64,000 nt of DNA from Pseudomonas mucoides. Lineage in GTDB: Bacteria > Pseudomonadota > Gammaproteobacteria > Pseudomonadales > Pseudomonadaceae. Shown here piece by piece: positions 59,378-64,000 of this stretch. The translations under genes were made by a program, and so were the position numbers. The notes below the pieces were generated by a model. It did not search any database. It saw only the letters and a list, made by a program, of their open reading frames with translations, and had not been told where the DNA came from. The stretch lies in assembly GCF_015461845.1 (NCBI RefSeq), contig NZ_JACOPW010000010.1:124001-188000 (forward strand), in the 5' to 3' direction. The stretch's first letter is position 1; each line of letters begins with the position of its first letter.

Positions 59378-60814
59378 CTAGACGAGCTTGAAGGCTCCGA
59401 GCACTGATGCTCGTACTGATACCGCACCCACAGTTCGGTTCAGGTGCTTGGCGCATTTTTCTCTGGCTAGAGTATGCACATTGGCTAAAAGCCAGGCATC
59501 GTCTTCGGCACTCCAAGGCGTGGTGACTTTGTTGGAGTGCAGCCCGAGACTTTGTGCTTTGTGCCTGATTCTCTCTGCGAGCATACCTAGCTTTGCAGCA
59601 CACCAGATCGATCCTTTCTTAGGGTAATACTCCCTCAGAATTTCGATTTCAGCGCTGGTCCATTTCCGCTTGTTGACCTCTGCCGGCCGCACTGGCAAGT
59701 AGATGAGCCCGTCGACCCATTCTTTGCCTTTGGATTCAAATAGCCGACTCAGTCCCGCCCTTGAAAACTCAGAGGTCTCGTTTTTGAGGAATCGCACTCG
59801 TTTATCGACTGCATATTCAGGTCTGTTGATCAGCTTGCCAATCTCGGCGTTGGTCTTCTTCCCAAGATTCTGTAACAGCAGCTGATCGTCGTGACCTGTC
59901 CAGCCCGGGAATATACCCAGCTGCTTTGGACGCAGACTAACAGCAGCCATTGTCCGGCCCAACTGCTCTGCTACCCAAGGAAGCGGCTCTGTTTGGAGAT
60001 GCTCGAGCAGGAAAATCGTTTCCTCGCGGGTCCAGGTAACCAGTGTGTTGGCTACCTTCAAGCGTCGAGCTCTGTTAGTGGTTTGGTAGTAGGACATTCC
60101 GACGTGGTCGGCTATCTGTTCGACCGGTTGGCTATGGTAGTGCTGCTTAAGGTAGTCGTCCTTCTCCTTCGTCCAGCGTGATCTAGGTGGCAAATCAGGA
60201 ACGGGTTTAAGCAGGGATTCGTGCGGAGCTATGTGGAAACTGCTCGCAGCGGCGAGAAATGATTCGGCTGCCTTTCGGAACTCTTTAGCGGACGTTACGG
60301 CCGGCGGTACAAATGGCTCGAGCAGCATTGTCTCATCAGGATCCTCATCGCCCTTTGTTGCTAAGACATGTTTTGTGGTTGCTGATTTGTCTTGAGGTTT
60401 GCCATGCAGCGCCTGCGGGGTAAGGGGCATTGGGGTCAATGGCGGGCTACTTCTTCGCTCTCTGATAACTCTTTTGTTGGGTGCATCAGATGTTCCTGCA
60501 AGGGCCAGGGTTATGGTCATAGCCTCGACATCCTGAGGTGACCTGCCAAGCAGGTCAGCTATCGAAGCGATCGACTGGTGGCCAACATATTCCTGCCGCA
60601 GGATTCGTTCATCGCCACTCGGCCAGGCAGCTCCTCTGCTTGATCGTGGCCAAGGCCCAGCACCGTTCGGGGGAACATAGATGCCTAGAGCTACTGCCAG
60701 CTCATATGTTTCCCGCAGTGAGTGTTTGGTTTGATCGGCAGCTCCCTGTATGCCCTGCAGAGGCACGCTCTGCTCCAGGGTGGTTAGATCTTCGGAAGAC
60801 CATTTTGCCTTCAT
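59378..60814 (-). CDS. protein with about seven Myb/SANT-like repeats
   Basis: 478 residues. Repeats start W-S/T-x-x-D/E-x-x-x-L (for example K-W-S-S-E-D-L-T-T-L at residue 4, A-W-P-S-G-D-E-R-I-L near 63, R-W-T-K-E-K-D-D-Y-L near 213, T-W-T-R-E-E-T-I-F-L near 260, G-W-T-G-H-D-D-Q-L-L near 304, K-W-T-S-A-E-I-E-I-L near 388 and P-W-S-A-E-D-D-A-W-L near 433). Each continues with I/V-A-x-x-L/V-x-R/M-T/S and R-A/P-x-x-L, as in Myb and homeodomain-like three-helix folds. Probably a DNA binder with a long modular site. A 60-residue Pro/Lys-rich linker separates the first two repeats from the rest. Confidence 0.72.
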   Translation of the reverse strand: MKAKWSSEDLTTLEQSVPLQGIQGAADQTKHSLRETYELAVALGIYVPPNGAGPWPRSSRGAAWPSGDERILRQEYVGHQSIASIADLLGRSPQDVEAMTITLALAGTSDAPNKRVIRERRSSPPLTPMPLTPQALHGKPQDKSATTKHVLATKGDEDPDETMLLEPFVPPAVTSAKEFRKAAESFLAAASSFHIAPHESLLKPVPDLPPRSRWTKEKDDYLKQHYHSQPVEQIADHVGMSYYQTTNRARRLKVANTLVTWTREETIFLLEHLQTEPLPWVAEQLGRTMAAVSLRPKQLGIFPGWTGHDDQLLLQNLGKKTNAEIGKLINRPEYAVDKRVRFLKNETSEFSRAGLSRLFESKGKEWVDGLIYLPVRPAEVNKRKWTSAEIEILREYYPKKGSIWCAAKLGMLAERIRHKAQSLGLHSNKVTTPWSAEDDAWLLANVHTLAREKCAKHLNRTVGAVSVRASVLGAFKLV

Positions 60815-60960
60815 GCCTGCGTATCTCCAATCGCCTCGGTCGGGGCTGTCGTTTAGGGCTTTCTGCCCACGCTTATGATTATTGTGTAGCTAGGTTTTGG
60901 TATCGCAAAGTTTGGTTCTGCCTATCACCTCTTGAAAACGATAATTTGAGGCTGACTAGG

Positions 60961-60976
60961 AACGCTTGCAAGCGTT
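60961..60976. promoter_or_regulatory. perfect 16-bp palindrome upstream of the multi-Myb gene
   Basis: AACGCTTGCAAGCGTT is its own reverse complement; GAAAGCGTTT follows 13 bases later as a half-site. It lies ~145 bases before the start of the minus-strand gene and looks like an operator of a dimeric (LacI-type) repressor. No such repressor is in the window. Confidence 0.5.
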
Positions 60977-61072
60977 TGACCCTGTTGGAAAGCGTTTATC
61001 ACGATTGGCTGATTGGTTGCTGCAGACATTTAAGGGCCAGGCATTGATCAGCCGCACTCGTGCCGCGCTTCA

Positions 61073-62216
61073 TCAGTCGCGGTACTCCTCCGGGTATTCA
61101 ATCCCATGCAAGAACCACAGACTTTTGGCATTGCTCTCATGAGGTGCCTGATTAAAGATGAAGGCAGGGCATTCCTCATCTGCTTTGTCGATCAGCTTAG
61201 CCACCAGATCAGCGTTGCGGCGCTGTTGCTCTGACAGCTTTGCACTCGCTTCTTCCAGTTGATCAATGCTGCACTTTTCCATAAAGCTGAAATGTTTGCC
61301 CAGGAGTCCGCAGAGAATGTCCGAGATCTGTATGGCTGGTTCATTGTGTGAAATTGCGAACCGGTAGCTTACGGGCTGGCCACCCCACACAATTTCGTTG
61401 CGCTCAAGGCTTTCCCTGACCCGCGGTTCTTCGTCAAATACGTGAACCGACCTCACGAATGTGGCAAGTCTATGGATGAAGGCTGTATCAAAACCACTCA
61501 TCCTTCTCGTTGCCGCAAAGATACACCAACGTAGTAACCCTGGCAGCCTCTTGGAGAAGGTCTGAGAGCGCCATTCTTGCCATGTTTCTGAACGTGAAGC
61601 CGCCCCTGAAGAGAAATTGGCGTACAGCTTTTAGGAATTCGGGTATTCGCGCGGCAGGTACGTTCGGGTAGTCGAAGGTCTTTAGTAGCCGGAAATACCC
61701 AAGTGGTTCTAGCCTCACTATGGCGTGGAGTTCGTTTTTCAGATCGTCCCGAATGGATCTGTAGGCCTCGAACTGATCATGGTCTAGCAGCGAGTCAATC
61801 AGGTCGACTATCGACCAGTTCAAGATGCTGAAGTTAGAGAAGTGAATGTAAGCTGGCGACGCCAGAAGCCATGTGAGGAACTGCTCCAGCTTGTTGGAGC
61901 TGAGGCAGGTGATGTAACCCCCTTGGGCAAGGTGCTTTAGCTTCAACTCTTTGACTGATGGCTGAATTCTCAATTGAGCCCTCAGGTCATGAATATCAGG
62001 CAGGCTGGCCCCTGGCCCCAGCGCTACACCCCCGAGCACAAAGCAATCCAGAACCTCATGATTGAGCCCGGTTCCAGTCAAGGATAGGCTTCGGATATTG
62101 TTCGTTTCGTCGTAATACAGCGTGTAGGCCTTATTGATGTTCTTCATCAGGTCCTGCCCGGGGAATCTAAACAGGCCGGCATCGATCACTGTTTTTTCGT
62201 AGCTGTCATTGATCAT
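61073..62216 (-). pseudogene. DUF3800 gene split by a one-base frameshift
   Basis: The N-terminal frame (ATG 62216 to TGA near 61488) begins M-I-N-D-S-Y and has Y-T-L-Y-Y-D-E-T-N-N, the DUF3800 start with its acidic pair. It ends N-E-K-D-E-W-F then TGA. The other frame continues F-D-T-A-F-I-H-R-L and carries F-D-E-E-P-R-V-R-E-S-L-E and A-I-Q-I-S-D-I-L-C-G, the family's C-terminal motif. At the break the minus strand reads GAGTGGTTTTGATAC; removing one T from the TTTT run restores a single 380-residue protein. Either a true frameshift, slippage or a sequencing error. 22 bases after the KfrA-like gene. Confidence 0.75.
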
Positions 62217-62238
62217 GGGTCTACCTGGACGTTGATTG

Positions 62239-63099
62239 TCAGTCCGTTTTCTTCTGTCCTGAGGTGCTTTTCGGTGGGCGCTTCGCTCGAGGTTTTGGTG
62301 CCGCCGCAGCCTTCCTGGTCTCAATCAATTGCTGTTCCAGCGTATCAGCTCGTGCCTGGGCCGCTGCTGACTGTTCACGTGATGATGCCAGGGCGCTCTG
62401 GTTTTCCTGCAGGGTCTTCAGTGTTGATTGAAGCTTGCCATTGGCTTCCTGCAGTTGTGCAGCAACCGATTTGAGTTCCTCTCTTGCACGGTCAACTTCT
62501 CTGTGAGATCGATCCTCAACATCGCGCGTGTAGCGCTCCTGCTCAGCCCGAGTGTTTTCGGCCTGAGCCGATGCTTCTACCAGCTTCTGCTCCGCGGCCG
62601 CGAGTTTTGCACGATAGTCAGTTCGCTGCTCACGCATATCCTCTAGGTCAGCATTTCGCTGATCCAACAATACCTGCAAGTCCTTCAGTCTAGTTTCAAT
62701 GGCGAGTCGTGCGGTCTGTGCTTCGTTGGTTTGAGATCTTGCGAAGGCTACGTCCTTGCGAGCCTGCTCTTCGAGGCCGGCAATTCGCTCGCGCTCCTCT
62801 GCTAGCACCTTTCGCTGGACAGACATGCCCTGCTCCACCACAGCCTCTGCCATCAGAGTGGCCTGCTTCCAGATGTCCACAAAGGCGTGCGCCACTTCAG
62901 TGGGCAAGCCTGGCAGGCGCGTCTCAGCGCGCAGCCTGGCTGACAGGCGCACCCACCACTCATCAAGCAGGGCGCCGACACGCGCCGGGCTACCGCGCCC
63001 CAGCTTTTCTCGTACCCGCTCAACCGTTGGGCGCTTACCGCCCTCCAGCACGGCGTCAGCCGCATCAAAGACTTCCTGCTCAGGTACACCTGTCGACAT
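62239..63099 (-). CDS. KfrA-type plasmid DNA-binding coiled-coil protein
   Basis: 286 residues. The N-terminal ~110 residues match KfrA_N: V-F-D-A-A-D-A-V-L-E-G-G-K-R-P-T-V-E-R-V-R-E-K-L-G-R-G-S, a winged/helix-turn-helix DNA binder. From ~100 to 260 is a continuous alanine-rich coiled coil, and the tail is Lys/Pro-rich. KfrA proteins of plasmids bind their own operator and form filaments linked to stable inheritance. Divergent from the recombinase at 63258, with a palindrome between. Confidence 0.87.
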   Translation of the reverse strand: MSTGVPEQEVFDAADAVLEGGKRPTVERVREKLGRGSPARVGALLDEWWVRLSARLRAETRLPGLPTEVAHAFVDIWKQATLMAEAVVEQGMSVQRKVLAEERERIAGLEEQARKDVAFARSQTNEAQTARLAIETRLKDLQVLLDQRNADLEDMREQRTDYRAKLAAAEQKLVEASAQAENTRAEQERYTRDVEDRSHREVDRAREELKSVAAQLQEANGKLQSTLKTLQENQSALASSREQSAAAQARADTLEQQLIETRKAAAAPKPRAKRPPKSTSGQKKTD

Positions 63100-63161
63100 G
63101 GGTCAAACTCCACTATTCTATATCCGATAAGTATTGGTTAACGGACATGATGTTTCGATAA

Positions 63162-63178
63162 AATACGTCGCACGTATT
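63162..63178. promoter_or_regulatory. inverted repeat, probable KfrA operator
   Basis: AATACGT-CGC-ACGTATT is a perfect 7-bp inverted repeat, followed by AATACGC as a third half-site at about 63183. It lies in the 158-base region between the divergent KfrA-like and recombinase genes, so binding could control both. Confidence 0.55.
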
Positions 63179-63257
63179 AAATAATACGCTTTAATCAAGA
63201 GTAGCTCAAAATCTCTCAAAAATGGGCTTTTGAACGTGAAATTCGTGGAGGTTTGGA

Positions 63258-64000
63258 ATGAAGTCGGAATTGAGGGCACCAACAACCGTGGGCGCTCTAT
63301 CGCGCTTACTGCCCCTAGATAATGCGGCCGTGCTTGAGCTTGACTCGCTCAGCCAGGCATCACAGGACGCAGTTTCTGACTTTCTGAAAGCAGGGACTGC
63401 GCCCAATACGGTGCGTAGTTACCAGGGTGCGCTTACCTATTGGTCAGCGTGGCTGCAGGTCCGTTATGGGGTTGCGCTGGGGGATGGGCCAATTCCAGCG
63501 GCGGTGGCGATCCAATTCATCGTTGACCATTTGAATAGACCGCAGGATGACGGCACCTGGACGCACAACCTCCCCCCTTCGGTTGATCAGGCGCTGGTCG
63601 ACGCCAAGATCAAAGCTACTTTGGGACCTCACTCTTACAACACGGTCAGCCTTCGTATGGCAGTCCTTGGCAAATGGCATGGGATGAAGGGCTGGGCTAG
63701 CCCAACTGATATCAAAGAGGTCAAAGCACTGATGCGGGATGCGCAGAAGGCTCAGGCCCGGGGCGGCATTTCGGTTCGCAAGAAGACAGCACTCGTGGCT
63801 GAGCCTTTAAAGGCAATCCTGGACACATGCTCAACTGATGGACTGCGAGGCATACGCGATCGGGCTCTACTCCTCCTAGCGTGGAGCGGCGGTGGTCGGC
63901 GCCGCTCTGAGGTTGTGGCCCTGCAGGTTTCGGACGTTCGAAGGCTTGATGCTGACACTTGGATGTATTCACTCGGGGTAACCAAGACAGATACTGCTGG
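63258..64000 (+). CDS. tyrosine recombinase, N-terminal part (cut by window end)
   Basis: ATG 63258 with GGAGG upstream; open to the window edge (247 codons seen). The N-terminal SAM-like domain has T-V-R-S-Y-Q-G-A-L-T-Y-W-S-A-W-L at about 53-68. The catalytic domain starts near 165 with R-D-R-A-L-L-L-L-A-W-S-G-G-G-R-R-R-S-E-V, holding the first catalytic Arg. The rest of the active site lies outside. Distinct from the recombinase at 57309. Confidence 0.88.
   Translation, partial: MKSELRAPTTVGALSRLLPLDNAAVLELDSLSQASQDAVSDFLKAGTAPNTVRSYQGALTYWSAWLQVRYGVALGDGPIPAAVAIQFIVDHLNRPQDDGTWTHNLPPSVDQALVDAKIKATLGPHSYNTVSLRMAVLGKWHGMKGWASPTDIKEVKALMRDAQKAQARGGISVRKKTALVAEPLKAILDTCSTDGLRGIRDRALLLLAWSGGGRRRSEVVALQVSDVRRLDADTWMYSLGVTKTDTA

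Noticed and set aside
1..64000. tRNA or rRNA genes, or a tRNA attachment site for the integrases
   Set aside because: No cloverleaf-like sequence or rRNA motif was recognised in reading; a covariance-model scan would be needed to exclude them.

Overview
The window looks like a piece of the accessory genome of a Pseudomonas, most likely a large plasmid or integrative element rather than core chromosome. The organism call rests on recognisable Pseudomonas-type proteins: an MvaT-family silencer, a Vfr-like regulator, a PilD prepilin peptidase and a DUF1523 protein. The accessory call rests on the absence of rRNA, tRNA or core housekeeping genes, a KfrA-type plasmid protein, two tyrosine recombinases, many orphan genes, decayed gene fragments and a complete ter (tellurite/stress) cluster. 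Known Pseudomonas megaplasmids carry ter genes together with spare pilus and chemotaxis genes, which fits, but that assignment is inference.

Layout. 0-6 kb: a partial nuclease, small orphans, and about eleven ~20-bp repeats arranged like the ends of Tn7-like transposons, bracketing a one-gene module; then small membrane proteins and a dead DUF2591-like gene. 5.3-11.4 kb: a Vfr-like regulator divergent from a UvrD-type helicase with an altered Walker B, a GGDEF remnant, a transglutaminase-like small protein, and a beta-class DNA methyltransferase coupled to a helix-hairpin-helix glycosylase-like gene. 11.8-23.4 kb: the main ter operon. Its biosynthetic arm has an ATP-grasp enzyme, PRTase-TRSP, HAD, StiP-PELOTA, a CitE-like lyase and a second HAD; its Ter arm has a TerD-protease fusion, TerZ, TerA, TerB, TerC, TerD and TerE, closed by a strong terminator. 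23.5-26.9 kb: a lipoprotein, a LprI-domain membrane protein and a DUF4236 protein. 27.0-29.8 kb, minus strand: TerF (TerD plus vWA) and a TerD/TerA-like protein. 30.2-36.7 kb: a run of six mostly exported proteins ending in a 21-residue Cys repeat protein and a terminator.

36.8-49 kb: DUF1523, MvaT, gene remnants, an orphan zinc-finger acetyltransferase resembling eukaryotic Eco1/ESCO, a dead ribonucleotide reductase fragment, a block of minus-strand orphans, and a phospholipase D-like protein. 49-55.7 kb: a tandem HTH-repeat protein, a coiled-coil membrane protein, DUF808, a two-gene unit with an HNH-like motif plus membrane helices, a lipoprotein and a stand-alone receiver domain. 55.8-64 kb: a possible ADP-ribosyltransferase-like protein, PilD overlapping a tyrosine recombinase, two small membrane proteins, a protein with about seven Myb/SANT-like repeats, a frameshifted DUF3800 gene, a KfrA-like protein and a second (partial) tyrosine recombinase sharing a palindromic operator region.

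Best candidates for something undescribed: the exported-protein arm attached to the Ter system (23.5-36.7 kb) with its TerD-protease fusion, the Eco1-like acetyltransferase, the multi-Myb proteins, and the Tn7-end-like repeat modules. All functional statements come from reading motifs by eye; no database search was run.
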